Assembly (NCBI GenBank): GCA_963550135.1
Contig: CAUVBP010000005.1
Location: 1 to 63,781 of the forward strand
Source: Saccharimonas sp963550135
Lineage (GTDB): Bacteria; Patescibacteriota; Saccharimonadia; Saccharimonadales; Saccharimonadaceae
Length of the DNA: 63,781 bases
Reading direction: 5' to 3'
Numbering within the stretch: the stretch's first letter is position 1; each line of letters begins with the position of its first letter. A program made the position numbers and the translations under genes. This document shows positions 1 to 8,595 of the stretch, one piece after another. The notes under the pieces were generated by a model, which was given only the letters and a program-made list of their open reading frames with translations, searched no databases and was not told the DNA's origin.

Positions 1-45
1 GCGCTTGACGAAGTTAAAGATAAATTAGCAGAATTGGAGCTCTAA
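1..45 (+). CDS. rpoA: RNA polymerase alpha subunit, C-terminal end (partial)
   Basis: The first 15 codons read ALDEVKDKLAELEL and stop at TAA, directly abutting the rplQ start codon. A helix-rich tail of this type immediately upstream of rplQ is the usual end of the RNA polymerase alpha subunit in the conserved rpsM-rpsK-rpsD-rpoA-rplQ order. The 5' part lies outside the window, so the call rests on the short tail and gene order alone. Confidence 0.7.
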   Translation, partial: ALDEVKDKLAELEL

Positions 46-441
46 ATGCATCGACATGGATACAGAGGACGCAAGCTCGGCCGCCAACGCGACCAAAGGC
101 GAGCGCTCCTGAAAGGTCTAGCGACGAGCTTGGTGATGGAAGAAAGTATTGAAACGACTTTACCCAAAGCCAAAGAGCTCGTACGTTATATCGAGAAACT
201 AATTACTAAGGCAAAGAAGGGCGACTTAGCTAACCGCCGAGCTGTCATTGCTGGCCTGAGCACGCAAGTTGCCGCCGTCAAGCTCGTCGACCAAATCGCG
301 CCGCAACTAACTGGCCGCACTAGCGGGCACGTTCGCGTCGAGCGCACTCGGCTGCGCGTTGGCGATGGCGCTCAAATGGCAATCGTTGAATTCGTCGACG
401 AGCTCAAACCAATGCCAAAAGCAGCAAAGGAGGCTAAGTAA
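46..441 (+). CDS. rplQ: 50S ribosomal protein L17
   Basis: The 131-residue product is recognised by its N-terminus (MHRHGYRGRKLGRQRDQRRA followed by LLKGLATSLV), the L17 signature that contacts 23S rRNA near the tunnel exit. It is slightly longer than the approximately 120-residue norm, with an Ala/Lys-rich C-terminal tail. The ATG follows the rpoA stop with no gap, and its stop overlaps the rplM start by one base (TAATG). The four genes rpoA-rplQ-rplM-rpsI are therefore almost certainly one translationally coupled operon. Confidence 0.97.
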   Translation: MHRHGYRGRKLGRQRDQRRALLKGLATSLVMEESIETTLPKAKELVRYIEKLITKAKKGDLANRRAVIAGLSTQVAAVKLVDQIAPQLTGRTSGHVRVERTRLRVGDGAQMAIVEFVDELKPMPKAAKEAK

Positions 442-878
442 TGGCTGAAAAAACCTTTTCACAGAAGCCTGCCGACGTTGCTCGTCGCTGGATACTGATT
501 GACGCCCGCGACGCTACGCTTGGCCGCTTATCGACTGAAATCGCCAAATATCTCACTGGCAAATACAAGCCGACTTACACGCCGCACGTTGACAATGGCG
601 ATTACGTTGTCGTCGTTAACGCTAGCGAACTTGTCGTGACTGGTGATAAAGAAACTGACAAAATATACTACAGCTACAGCGGTTTCCCAGGCGGTTTGAA
701 AGAAGCTCAGCTCAAAGATCTCCGCGCTAAAAGCCCGGCAAGCATCATTGAGCACGCCGTCAAAGGTATGCTGCCTAAGAATAAACTCGCAGCCGACCGT
801 ATGGCTCGCCTGCGTGTCTTCCCGGGTGCCGAGCATGACCACGCAGCCCAGAAACCAGAGAAAGTAGAGGTTAAGTAA
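441..878 (+). CDS. rplM: 50S ribosomal protein L13
   Basis: The 145-residue product has the L13 pattern: RRWILIDARDATLGRLSTEIA near the N-terminus, then a LTGKYKPTYTPHVDNGDYVV segment and the GMLPKNKLAADRMARLRVFPG motif near the C-terminus. L13 is an early-assembly large-subunit protein. The start ATG shares its A with the rplQ stop codon and is preceded by AAGGAGG about 9 bases upstream, so the start is secure. It is followed without a gap by rpsI, the usual pairing. Confidence 0.97.
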   Translation: MAEKTFSQKPADVARRWILIDARDATLGRLSTEIAKYLTGKYKPTYTPHVDNGDYVVVVNASELVVTGDKETDKIYYSYSGFPGGLKEAQLKDLRAKSPASIIEHAVKGMLPKNKLAADRMARLRVFPGAEHDHAAQKPEKVEVK

Positions 879-1277
879 ATGGCTACCGACAAATACGATT
901 ACGGCTTGGGCCGGCGCAAAAGCGCTACCGCCCGCGCCCGCCTGACCGCCGGCAAAGGCGCGATCACCATCAACGGCAAGACTGCTGATGAGTACTTATC
1001 AGGCAACAAGACTTTGCTAGCCGAGATTACTGATCCGCTAGCAACCGTCAACAAGCAAAAAGAGTTTGACGTCAGCGTACTAGTGCGTGGCGGCGGGCTT
1101 AGCGGCCAAGTTGACGCTATCAAGCAAGCGATTGCCAAAGCGATTACTGCTGGTGCCGCCGACTTGCGTGCTCCACTCAAGAAGGCCGGCTTCATGAAGC
1201 GCGACCCGCGCGAGAAAGAGCGCAAGAAATACGGCCTGCGCAGCGCCCGCAAACGCGAGCAATACTCAAAGCGCTAG
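879..1277 (+). CDS. rpsI: 30S ribosomal protein S9
   Basis: The 132-residue protein carries GLGRRKSATARARL at the N-terminus, a VRGGGLSGQVDAIKQAIAKA core and a C-terminus ending SARKREQYSKR. That basic tail ending in Lys-Arg is the S9 element that reaches the P-site tRNA anticodon. It starts on the base after the rplM stop. A hairpin plus T-run lies 24-60 nt downstream, so this is the last gene of the ribosomal operon. Confidence 0.97.
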   Translation: MATDKYDYGLGRRKSATARARLTAGKGAITINGKTADEYLSGNKTLLAEITDPLATVNKQKEFDVSVLVRGGGLSGQVDAIKQAIAKAITAGAADLRAPLKKAGFMKRDPREKERKKYGLRSARKREQYSKR

Positions 1278-1300
1278 CTCTTCGCCGTTTAGAGCAGGCT

Positions 1301-1337
1301 CAAATACTCCGTTTGTTAGGGCGGGGTATTTGTTTTG
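1301..1337 (+). terminator. Rho-independent terminator of the rpsI operon
   Basis: CAAATACTCCG (1301-1311) pairs with CGGGGTATTTG (1322-1332) with one G-T wobble, followed by a short T-rich run. It sits just after rpsI. Confidence 0.8.
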
Positions 1338-1452
1338 CCTGAGTAGCTTGATTATTTCGCTATAAAAGTATATAGTAATACTTATTATAAATAATAGGTG
1401 GGCTGCATATAGGCTACAAGCCGCTAATCCCGGAGGAGGGAATTGAAGTTTC

Positions 1453-1842
1453 ATGGCAACAAGTTCAAAAGGCCCAGAAGTTCTAACAGGAACAAGAGGA
1501 GAAGGTATCAGCCGACGCGAAGCACTGTTAACATTAGGACTCACCGGCTTAGCGGCGGTAACCGCGGCCTGCAGCACCAGCAAGCCAGAGCTACCACACG
1601 AACAGCAAGGAGAACCGATGCCGCATAAAGATCCGAGTCATGACACGTCCCAGGGTGTTGTAACCTGCGACCGAAAAAAAGGACTTATCAGAGTAGTGGA
1701 TCCTAAAGAGGCACAGAGAGATTCCAAGCGATACAGCCTCCACCCAGAAGATTGCCAGGAAGGAGGAGCGCCGAGCAACGTCGATCCACTGCCGCCAGCA
1801 GCGCCGGCCTCGCCTACCAACACGCCACCCGCTGGCAAATAA
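1453..1842 (+). CDS. small exported protein with Tat-like signal sequence, unknown function
   Basis: The 129-residue protein has a twin-arginine-like N-terminus (SRREALLTLGL at residues 20-30) and a hydrophobic stretch ending TAAC with Cys40, a weak lipobox because -3 is Thr rather than Leu/Val. The mature part is low-complexity: HKDPSHD, a pair of Cys residues (CDRKKG and HPEDCQEGG) and a Pro/Ala-rich C-terminus. I recognise no enzymatic domain. The AGGAGG-rich SD at 1432-1440 lies 12 nt from this ATG; a TTG at 1443 is in another frame. Monocistronic, between two terminators. It may be a lipoprotein or a Tat-exported small protein. Confidence 0.6.
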   Translation: MATSSKGPEVLTGTRGEGISRREALLTLGLTGLAAVTAACSTSKPELPHEQQGEPMPHKDPSHDTSQGVVTCDRKKGLIRVVDPKEAQRDSKRYSLHPEDCQEGGAPSNVDPLPPAAPASPTNTPPAGK

Positions 1843-1860
1843 TCATCACACTACAATCGA

Positions 1861-1890
1861 ACACCTCGCTCTCACATGGCGGGGTGTTTT
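1861..1890 (+). terminator. Rho-independent terminator
   Basis: ACACCTCGC (1861-1869) pairs with GCGGGGTGT (1879-1887), followed by TTTT. It follows the small exported protein gene. Confidence 0.8.
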
Positions 1891-1943
1891 GACTTTATTA
1901 CGCTAGCCTGTACGTGCTATACTTACACATAAGGATTACCAAC

Positions 1944-2669
1944 ATGGATACAAACACTGAGATCAAAAAATCAGAAAACATAATCGCGACGAATTCTAGC
2001 CAAACAGCAATCTTCCTCAATAACGTCTCGAAAGATTACAAACTCGGCAAGCAAACCGTTAAAGCGCTTCGCGGAATAAACCTGGCAATCAAACAAGGCG
2101 AGCTTATCACCATTACTGGCGCTAGCGGTAGCGGCAAAAGTACGCTACTGCAAATTATCGGCTGCCTTGATCAGCCAACCTCAGGATCTGTTGTCATCGA
2201 GTCCAAGGAGACGACTAACTTGCGCGACAGCCAGCTCAGCCAGCTTCGTCAAAATACTATCGGCTTTGTTTTTCAATCGTTTTATCTACAGCCTTTTTTG
2301 CAGCTTAGCGACAATATTGCTGTACCAGCCATGTTTACTGCTAAAAAGAAAAATCTTATCGACGCCAAAGTAACTTGGCTACTCCAAAAAGTCGGTCTAG
2401 AAGAGTACGCGAACCGCCTACCCAAAGAACTTTCAGGCGGGCAAATTCAACGTGCCGCAATTGCTCGAGCGCTAATAAACAATCCGCGTATCATTCTGGC
2501 CGACGAGCCAACTGGCAACTTGGATTCGACCAACAGTCAATCAATTATCGATCTGTTCCGCGAAATCCGCTCAACTCTCGGTTCGACAATTGTTATAGTT
2601 ACTCACGATGCGAGCATTGCCCGCCAAGCCGACCGCGTCATAGAATTAAAAGACGGAGCTATCACATGA
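1944..2669 (+). CDS. ABC transporter ATP-binding protein (MacB/LolD type)
   Basis: The 241-residue ATPase has Walker A GASGSGKST (residues 59-67), a Q-loop in FVFQSFYLQP, the signature LSGGQIQRAAIARAL, Walker B IILADEPTG and the H-loop VTHD. The YKLGKQTVKALRGI start is typical of the MacB/LolD/FtsE branch, which works with FtsX-like permeases. I chose ATG 1944 because AAGGAT lies 7 nt upstream; an extended -10 TGCTATACT sits at 1915-1923. Its stop overlaps the start of the permease gene (ATGA), so the two form an exporter. Confidence 0.93.
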   Translation: MDTNTEIKKSENIIATNSSQTAIFLNNVSKDYKLGKQTVKALRGINLAIKQGELITITGASGSGKSTLLQIIGCLDQPTSGSVVIESKETTNLRDSQLSQLRQNTIGFVFQSFYLQPFLQLSDNIAVPAMFTAKKKNLIDAKVTWLLQKVGLEEYANRLPKELSGGQIQRAAIARALINNPRIILADEPTGNLDSTNSQSIIDLFREIRSTLGSTIVIVTHDASIARQADRVIELKDGAIT

Positions 2670-4627
2670 TTCGCCCATCGTACGCTGTAAAACTAGCCCG
2701 CACCAAGCTTCATTCAAAACGCGGCATGCTTTTCGCTTCCACTATCGTGGCAAGCTTGTTATTCGCGGCGTTAATCGCCATAATTATTGTCTTTACTGGC
2801 GCCGAAAAGAGCGCAGAAATGTTTATAAAGAAAGTTGGCAACGACCGCTACCTTGTCAAAGCATCACCAAATATACCAAACAAAGCTTTAGGAATCACCA
2901 ACAACCTATCCTTAGAAGAGATTAGAGAACTCAAAGCGTTCGAGAAAAAATACTATCAGAATTTGCAAGACAAATATAAATCGCTGGGATTAGCTTACGA
3001 CAAGAGCACCGAAGCTCCAGCCCTGCTACCAGCTTCTTGGATACCCGACTCACTTCCAGAAGAACAACGAGTGACTGTTAATTTTTCTTCGCCAGTCATA
3101 AGTGATTTCAATGACCAGCAATTTGAAAAATACGCTAAAACTGCCAACAACAAGCTAACCAATCTCAAAGAAATCGGCAGCAAATACGACGCCGCTGGCT
3201 ATTATATCGTTGACAAAATAAGCGGTTTACCCCAAATCCCCGCGCTACGCCTAATCCAAAATGACAAAGAAGACTTCGGCAACTCTAGCCCCAAAGCAGA
3301 CGATATGACAACTTACGGCTATTACACTAACGCCATATATAATAGCAACTATACTTTCACCGACCAGCAGCTTCTACGCCGTTATATGCTAGCAACCGAT
3401 GCGTCACACCTAAACGGCATACCAGTGGTGGTCTCCGTTCAAGAAGCCGTCTCATTATTTGGTAAGAAGCTTAACCTTGAAGCCGAGCCGGCCGACACTA
3501 ACCAAAAATCTACATGGCTTAAAAACGTCCAAGAAAAATTAAACGGCTATACTTATCAAGTTTGCTACCGCAATTCAACCGAACAAACACTGATCAAGAA
3601 AATCCAACAAGATTATATCGAGACAAAAGCCAACGAAATCAACAAAAACTACCAAAAGCCCAGTTTGATTTACGATTACCCAAAGCAAGCCTGCGGCAAT
3701 ATCACTGTCAAGTCCGACACGCGAACTACCACCGAAAAGAAGAGCGACGATTCTAACGAAGCTAACCAGAAAAAACTTGGGACATATATAGCACCCAAGC
3801 ACAAATTGCTCACTTTTCAAATTGTCGGCACTAAATACGCGCAACCGCAAACCGATTACAAGAAAAATGCTAGCGAATATATCAAGAATTTGTTAGCTTC
3901 GCAAGATTCTTCATCGGCACTAGATATCCCTATTCAACTGTACAATTCTCTGCCAGAAAAACTAAAGTTCGATGATATCCAGCAACAAGAAGCAAATTCT
4001 ACGGCTGTACGGCTAATGAGAGGTGAATTTACTCCCCGCATTTTAGAGTTTTCTAGCGTTGCAAAAGCGCGAGCGTTCCTCGACAACGAGGCTTGCCTAG
4101 AGTTTAATGATAAATGCGCTAAGCAGTTTATAGCCAACCCGTACGGATCAAATTACCTGATCCTAGACGAAATAGGAAAATTATTTAATCAAATCGCTAG
4201 CATCGCGCTGCCTACAGTACTAGGATTAGCAATAATTATAATTTGGTTCACTGTTTCACGTATCATCGCAGAAAACCGTAAAGAAACTGCCATTTACCGC
4301 GCGATGGGCGCAAAACGACGAGATATCGCTTGTATATACATCATATACGTCGTAATTGTAGCACTAAGAATTGTCATCGCCTCTCTGATTTTAGGTATTG
4401 CAACTGCTTTCGCTATAGCAAATACCTACGGCAAAAACCTAACCGACACTGCAGCGACAGCCTTCGGAACAGTTGGCAGCGCGCCGCAATTTAGCGTTTT
4501 TAGCCTAGAATCGCCTATAATTATAGCTGTTGTTAGCTCGATATTCATAGTCAGCCTAATCTCCAGCATTCAGCCACTACTACGCAACATGCGCCGCAAT
4601 CCAGTCCAAGATATACGCGACAACTAA
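2666..4627 (+). CDS. ABC transporter permease, FtsX/MacB-like with large extracytoplasmic domain
   Basis: The 653-residue protein begins MIRPSYAVKLARTKLHSKRG, has one TM segment at about residues 25-45, then an extracellular region of roughly 460 residues. Three C-terminal TM segments follow, with the FtsX core sequence ENRKETAIYRAMGAKRRDI between TM2 and TM3. This is the MacB-type topology used for export of peptides or lipids rather than import. The extracytoplasmic domain is unusually long and Lys/Asn/Thr-rich. The ATG overlaps the ATPase stop by 4 bases. Substrate unknown. Confidence 0.88.
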   Translation: MIRPSYAVKLARTKLHSKRGMLFASTIVASLLFAALIAIIIVFTGAEKSAEMFIKKVGNDRYLVKASPNIPNKALGITNNLSLEEIRELKAFEKKYYQNLQDKYKSLGLAYDKSTEAPALLPASWIPDSLPEEQRVTVNFSSPVISDFNDQQFEKYAKTANNKLTNLKEIGSKYDAAGYYIVDKISGLPQIPALRLIQNDKEDFGNSSPKADDMTTYGYYTNAIYNSNYTFTDQQLLRRYMLATDASHLNGIPVVVSVQEAVSLFGKKLNLEAEPADTNQKSTWLKNVQEKLNGYTYQVCYRNSTEQTLIKKIQQDYIETKANEINKNYQKPSLIYDYPKQACGNITVKSDTRTTTEKKSDDSNEANQKKLGTYIAPKHKLLTFQIVGTKYAQPQTDYKKNASEYIKNLLASQDSSSALDIPIQLYNSLPEKLKFDDIQQQEANSTAVRLMRGEFTPRILEFSSVAKARAFLDNEACLEFNDKCAKQFIANPYGSNYLILDEIGKLFNQIASIALPTVLGLAIIIIWFTVSRIIAENRKETAIYRAMGAKRRDIACIYIIYVVIVALRIVIASLILGIATAFAIANTYGKNLTDTAATAFGTVGSAPQFSVFSLESPIIIAVVSSIFIVSLISSIQPLLRNMRRNPVQDIRDN

Positions 4628-4773
4628 AACAATATCCTCTGCACTGTAAAAATATAATATAATAAATTATAATTATGCCAGTGGTCGCTTATCTAATAAT
4701 TACTCACAAAAGTGATTTGTCCCGCTCGCACCTTTCATAAACAGAAAAGCACGAGCGGAACGATCGAGATTGG

Positions 4774-5079
4774 CTACCTGCAACGCCAAGAGTAGGGGTT
4801 GCTGTAGCTGAGGTAGTATGCGTGACGACGGCCGTACTGCTTAATGCACGCATTTTGCATATCAGCACTAGACAGATCGACGTCGTGGCGGAACAGTCCG
4901 TGCCAGCTGACGCTACACTTCCAGTCCATCACGGTACTACCCCTAAGCGCCGCGTAAGCAAAAGTGCCGGGATACTGTGAGTCACAGTACCTATTCAGGT
5001 CAATCCCCGGATCGGCGGCGCTAGCCACCGGCGTGAAAAACGCCATGCTAGCGACAAAGACAGCAAAGACCGCTTGCAA
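4774..5079 (-). CDS. small secreted Cys/Tyr-rich protein, possibly frameshifted at the 5' end
   Basis: From TTG 5079 the product is about 101 residues with the hydrophobic run AVFAVFVASMAFF and a signal-peptidase-like site VASAAD. Its mature part is rich in Tyr, Cys and Trp (four Cys, ending NPYSWRCR). The SD and upstream ATGs are in another frame: GGAAGGA lies before ATG 5107 and ATG 5098, the latter reading MKLVFRL. Joining MKLVFRL to QAVFAVFV by a one-base frame change would give an ideal basic n-region plus h-region. So the annotated TTG start is doubtful; see findings. No known domain recognised. Confidence 0.55.
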   Translation of the reverse strand: MQAVFAVFVASMAFFTPVASAADPGIDLNRYCDSQYPGTFAYAALRGSTVMDWKCSVSWHGLFRHDVDLSSADMQNACIKQYGRRHAYYLSYSNPYSWRCR

Positions 5080-5195
5080 GCCTGAAGACCAGCTTCATAC
5101 TGGCCATTCCTTCCTCTTCTCTGTGTGCATACTTTACGCACACACCTACGCATAACAGTCAAGAAAAGAGTCTTTGTCAAGACGTGTAAATATAA

Positions 5196-5414
5196 TTAAC
5201 TTTTAGTATCGTCATCACGATAAGCCTTATACTGAAAATACAACGCCGCGCACACCAGCGCGATAGCCAGCGCGAATTCAAACAGATGAAGCGGCACATT
5301 TGGCGGCTGCTTAGCACTCATCGTATCCATAGATGTCTCAATTGAAATATACGAAACTAGCGCCGACGCAAACAAGAAAACGTAATATGCAATCCGACAC
5401 TGAGTTTTATTCAT
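5196..5414 (-). CDS. small two-TM membrane protein
   Basis: The 72-residue product starts MNKTQCRIAYYVFLFASALV and has two predicted membrane helices (residues about 8-28 and 43-63) and a charged C-terminus KAYRDDDTKS. I chose ATG 5414 over a longer reading because a TACAAT -10 box ends 6 nt upstream, the leaderless arrangement seen at many genes here. It is divergent from trpS. No family recognised. Confidence 0.6.
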   Translation of the reverse strand: MNKTQCRIAYYVFLFASALVSYISIETSMDTMSAKQPPNVPLHLFEFALAIALVCAALYFQYKAYRDDDTKS

Positions 5415-5514
5415 AACGCTATTGTATACGCAGCCAACACTAGCGTCAAACAGCAATTGTTTCAATCGTCGCGCTCAATATGACAGTACAAGCGTACTCT
5501 GTTATAATTATACT

Positions 5515-6543
5515 ATGTCTAAAGAAACAATTCTCACTGGCGTGCGCGCCAACGAAGAGCCAACGCTCGGCAATTATCTCGGTGCGTTCGTGCCAATGGT
5601 GCAAATGCAGAAAAAGTACGCAGGAGAGTATCAAATCAACATGTTTGTGCCAGATTTGCACAGTTTTACGACACCAATCGACCATTCTGCGTTGTACGCC
5701 AACACCCTCAAAAACCTTAAGTATTTCATCGCCGCTGGGCTCGACGCTAGAGACGAAAATACTTTTATTTACCGCCAGAGTTTTATCCCGGCGCACAGCG
5801 AATTAACTTGGATCTTAGACTGCTTCACTAGCTTCGGCGAGATGAGCCGCATGACACAGTTCAAGGAAAAGTCCGCTGAACACAGCGGCAATGTCAGCGT
5901 CGGTTTGTTTAATTATCCAGTATTAATGGCTGCCGACATCTTACTCTATAACGCTCGCTACGTACCTGTTGGCGAGGACCAATTCCAGCACCTAGAAATC
6001 ACCCGCGACATCGCCATTCGCATGAATAATAAGTTCGGCGAATTGTTCACTGTGCCTGACTCTACAGCCAAGCAAACTGAGTTTATCAAGCGCGACAAAG
6101 GTTTACGTATTCGCAGCTTAACCAATCCGCACAAGAAAATGAGCAAGAGCTCGGACGATCAAAAATCAAAAATTAATTTGAACGATACGCCAGAACAAGC
6201 TCACAAGAAAATCATGTCGGCAACAACCGATTCGCTTGGCGTTATCAATTTTGACTGGGAAAATCAGCCGGGTATCACCAACTTATTGCAGCTTTTGGCG
6301 ATTTTAACTGATCGGCCGCAAGAAGAAGTCAATGCCGAGTGGATTGGTCAAACACAATACGGGCCGCTGAAAAAAGCCGTAGCCGAAGCAGTAGCCAGCT
6401 TTTTGAGCAACTTCCAAGCGCGCCTCAACGCCATCACCGACGATGATTTATTGAAAGTCCTCGAGCGGTCCGAGCGCGCCATGACCATCGTCGCCAACGA
6501 AACCTTGCTCCGCGTCCAAAAAGCCGTGGGACTCAGGAGATAG
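5515..6543 (+). CDS. trpS: tryptophanyl-tRNA synthetase
   Basis: The 342-residue class I synthetase attaches Trp to tRNA-Trp. The HIGH-equivalent is PTLGNYLGA (residues 16-24) and the second motif is KKMSKSS (about residue 207). The core also has PVLMAADILLY, GEDQFQHLEITRDIA and ILDCFTSFGEM, all diagnostic of TrpRS. TATAAT at 5503-5508 ends 6 nt before this ATG and there is no SD, so the mRNA is probably leaderless. The cognate tRNA-Trp is at 19720-19794. Confidence 0.96.
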   Translation: MSKETILTGVRANEEPTLGNYLGAFVPMVQMQKKYAGEYQINMFVPDLHSFTTPIDHSALYANTLKNLKYFIAAGLDARDENTFIYRQSFIPAHSELTWILDCFTSFGEMSRMTQFKEKSAEHSGNVSVGLFNYPVLMAADILLYNARYVPVGEDQFQHLEITRDIAIRMNNKFGELFTVPDSTAKQTEFIKRDKGLRIRSLTNPHKKMSKSSDDQKSKINLNDTPEQAHKKIMSATTDSLGVINFDWENQPGITNLLQLLAILTDRPQEEVNAEWIGQTQYGPLKKAVAEAVASFLSNFQARLNAITDDDLLKVLERSERAMTIVANETLLRVQKAVGLRR

Positions 6544-6593
6544 CGCCAACATGCACCAATCCAACCGTCTGAACAGGGAAGCAGCGTAATCAT

Positions 6594-7769
6594 ATGAAAA
6601 TCACCGCCAATGACTTACTGGCGATTTTACGCCGCTTCAACGTAGCAAACGCAGATAACTTGCCGCGCCATATCGACCAGATCAAAAACAGCAATCCTAA
6701 CCCAATCAACCAGCTGGTGCGCTTTCGCTTTAACCGACAGCATTATTTCGTGCTGATTGACGACACCGCCGAAGACCGCGAAAATTATATCATGGAGCAA
6801 ATATTTACCGCCAAAAGCGACGCTCGCGGCGTGATTTTCGAAAACCCAACCAGCGAGTTAACTACCTATGGTTTACCATTCAAAGGTAAGGACATATATC
6901 TGTTTCAGCAAGTGAGCGACAGCCAGCGGCTGGATAGTTTGCTAGCCAAACGCTACCCAGAGACCAGCCGTTCAACCTGGCAAAAATATATCAAATCTGG
7001 CAATGTATCTGTCAACGGCACACCAGCCAAAAGCGCCAGCCAGCTAGTCACCGAAGCCGACGAAATCGCCGTCAATCTGCCCGAAGCTACCGATTACAGC
7101 GACGAGGAGCTACCGATACTTTATCTAGACGATAACGTCATCGTTGCCAACAAACCAGCCGGCGTTCTAACTCACAGCAAGGGGGCGCTGAATGACGAAT
7201 TCACGGTCGCCGACTTTTTCCGCCGTTATACCACCGTCGGGCTGGAAACTAATCGCCCAGGCATCGTCCATCGGCTAGACCGCGACACCAGCGGCGTTAT
7301 CATCGGGGCGCGTACTCCCGAAGCTTTTGAGTTGCTCAAAAAACAATTCTCGCAACATCTCGCCAAGAAAACATATCTAGCCATCGTCGACGGTACACCG
7401 CAACCACTAACCGCTAAGATTGATATTCCGATCGGCCGCAACCCATCGGCGCCCAGCACCTTTCGCCCCGACCCGAATGGCAAGCCAGCGCAAACCATAT
7501 ACCAAACGCTCGCCGCGCACCATAATCTCAGCGCTATTAAGCTCTGCCCGCAAACTGGGCGCACTCATCAACTGCGTGTCCACCTGCGTCATTTACACAC
7601 GCCGATTCACGGCGACCGCGTCTATGGCAAATCTGCCGATCGCCTCTATCTGCATGCTTACAAATTAGAAATTACCACGCAACCTGGTAAGCGCCAAACG
7701 TTCGTCGCGCCGCTACCTAGTGAGTTTACCAAACTTTTCCCGGAGCTAGATGATGAGCCTAATCTTTGA
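6594..7769 (+). CDS. RluA-family pseudouridine synthase with extra N-terminal domain
   Basis: The 391-residue protein has an N-terminal region of about 105 residues I do not recognise, then an S4-like RNA-binding segment (LDSLLAKRYPETSRSTWQKY...GNVSVNG). The RluA/RluD catalytic domain follows, with GIVHRLDRDTSG, the catalytic Asp being residue 229, and the later GRTHQLRVHLRHLHTPIHGD motif. The family isomerises uridines in 23S rRNA or tRNA. The extra N-terminal domain and 391-residue length exceed the usual approximately 320. It overlaps the next gene by 20 bases. Confidence 0.9.
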   Translation: MKITANDLLAILRRFNVANADNLPRHIDQIKNSNPNPINQLVRFRFNRQHYFVLIDDTAEDRENYIMEQIFTAKSDARGVIFENPTSELTTYGLPFKGKDIYLFQQVSDSQRLDSLLAKRYPETSRSTWQKYIKSGNVSVNGTPAKSASQLVTEADEIAVNLPEATDYSDEELPILYLDDNVIVANKPAGVLTHSKGALNDEFTVADFFRRYTTVGLETNRPGIVHRLDRDTSGVIIGARTPEAFELLKKQFSQHLAKKTYLAIVDGTPQPLTAKIDIPIGRNPSAPSTFRPDPNGKPAQTIYQTLAAHHNLSAIKLCPQTGRTHQLRVHLRHLHTPIHGDRVYGKSADRLYLHAYKLEITTQPGKRQTFVAPLPSEFTKLFPELDDEPNL

Positions 7770-8571
7770 GCCGTCAACCGAGCGACAAATTCAAACGCTA
7801 GCCCGCAGTCTACCGCAAGCTTTACTTTTGACAGGCGCCGATGGCGCTGGTCTGCTAACTACAGCCAAATACTTAGCCGGCCCAGCACTCGCTGGGATTA
7901 TCCAGCCCACCAGCAAAGACGGACAAGCCGATGCAAGCGGCATCATTCGTATCAACCAAATCCGCGACCTGCGCCAATACACTCGCGGTGTCGCTAATAG
8001 TAAGGTAGTTTATGTTATCGACGATGCTAGCGCCATGAATCATCAGGCGCAAAATGCTTTCTTGAAATTATTAGAGGAACCAGCCCGCAACATTCATTTT
8101 ATATTAACATCGCACCAGCCGAATTTGCTGCTGCCGACTATCATGTCGCGCGTCGAGCGGCTTACTATCCGTCCGGTTTCTGAGGAGGCTAGCCGGCTGC
8201 TCCTCGCTAAATATCGGCAGCTTGACACTACAGCGATTGCTCAAATTATGTTTCTAGCAAACGGCCGGCCAGCATTAATTTCGCGATTAGCCAGCAAACC
8301 TAGCGAACTCGCCGATATCGGCGCCGTCATCAAAGACTCGCAAGCATTAATTGCTGGTCCGATGAATGATAAACTAACTGTTGCTGCTCGATACACCGAC
8401 CGCAAAGACACCTTAGAGTTGCTACGCTATAGCATTCTACTCGTTCAAAATGCTGCTGCCAAAAACAGCACGCCAGCTATCATCGACAAGCTAGCTCGTC
8501 TCAGCGAAACCTACGAGCGCATCGCCGCCAATGGCAACATCAAGCTTCAGCTTGCAGCTTTGATCGCGTGA
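7750..8571 (+). CDS. DNA polymerase III delta-prime-like clamp-loader subunit
   Basis: The 273-residue AAA+ protein has a degenerate P-loop (GADGAGLLTTAKYL, no GKT/S), the sensor-like FLKLLEEPARNIHFIL and the arginine-finger SRV in TIMSRVERL. A non-hydrolysing P-loop with a conserved SRV is the hallmark of delta-prime (HolB), though it could equally be called a DnaX-like ATPase. It is shorter than E. coli HolB (334) and has no obvious zinc module. The gene begins inside the 3' end of the pseudouridine-synthase gene, so the two are coupled. Two adjacent ATGs (7750, 7753) are possible starts. Confidence 0.8.
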   Translation: MMSLIFEPSTERQIQTLARSLPQALLLTGADGAGLLTTAKYLAGPALAGIIQPTSKDGQADASGIIRINQIRDLRQYTRGVANSKVVYVIDDASAMNHQAQNAFLKLLEEPARNIHFILTSHQPNLLLPTIMSRVERLTIRPVSEEASRLLLAKYRQLDTTAIAQIMFLANGRPALISRLASKPSELADIGAVIKDSQALIAGPMNDKLTVAARYTDRKDTLELLRYSILLVQNAAAKNSTPAIIDKLARLSETYERIAANGNIKLQLAALIA

Positions 8572-8595
8572 TTATGTGCTATAATAATGCATAGT

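Noticed and set aside
1443..1628. Alternative TTG-start ORF overlapping the small exported protein
   Set aside because: Lacks signal-like features; the 1453 frame has the Tat-like sequence and Cys.
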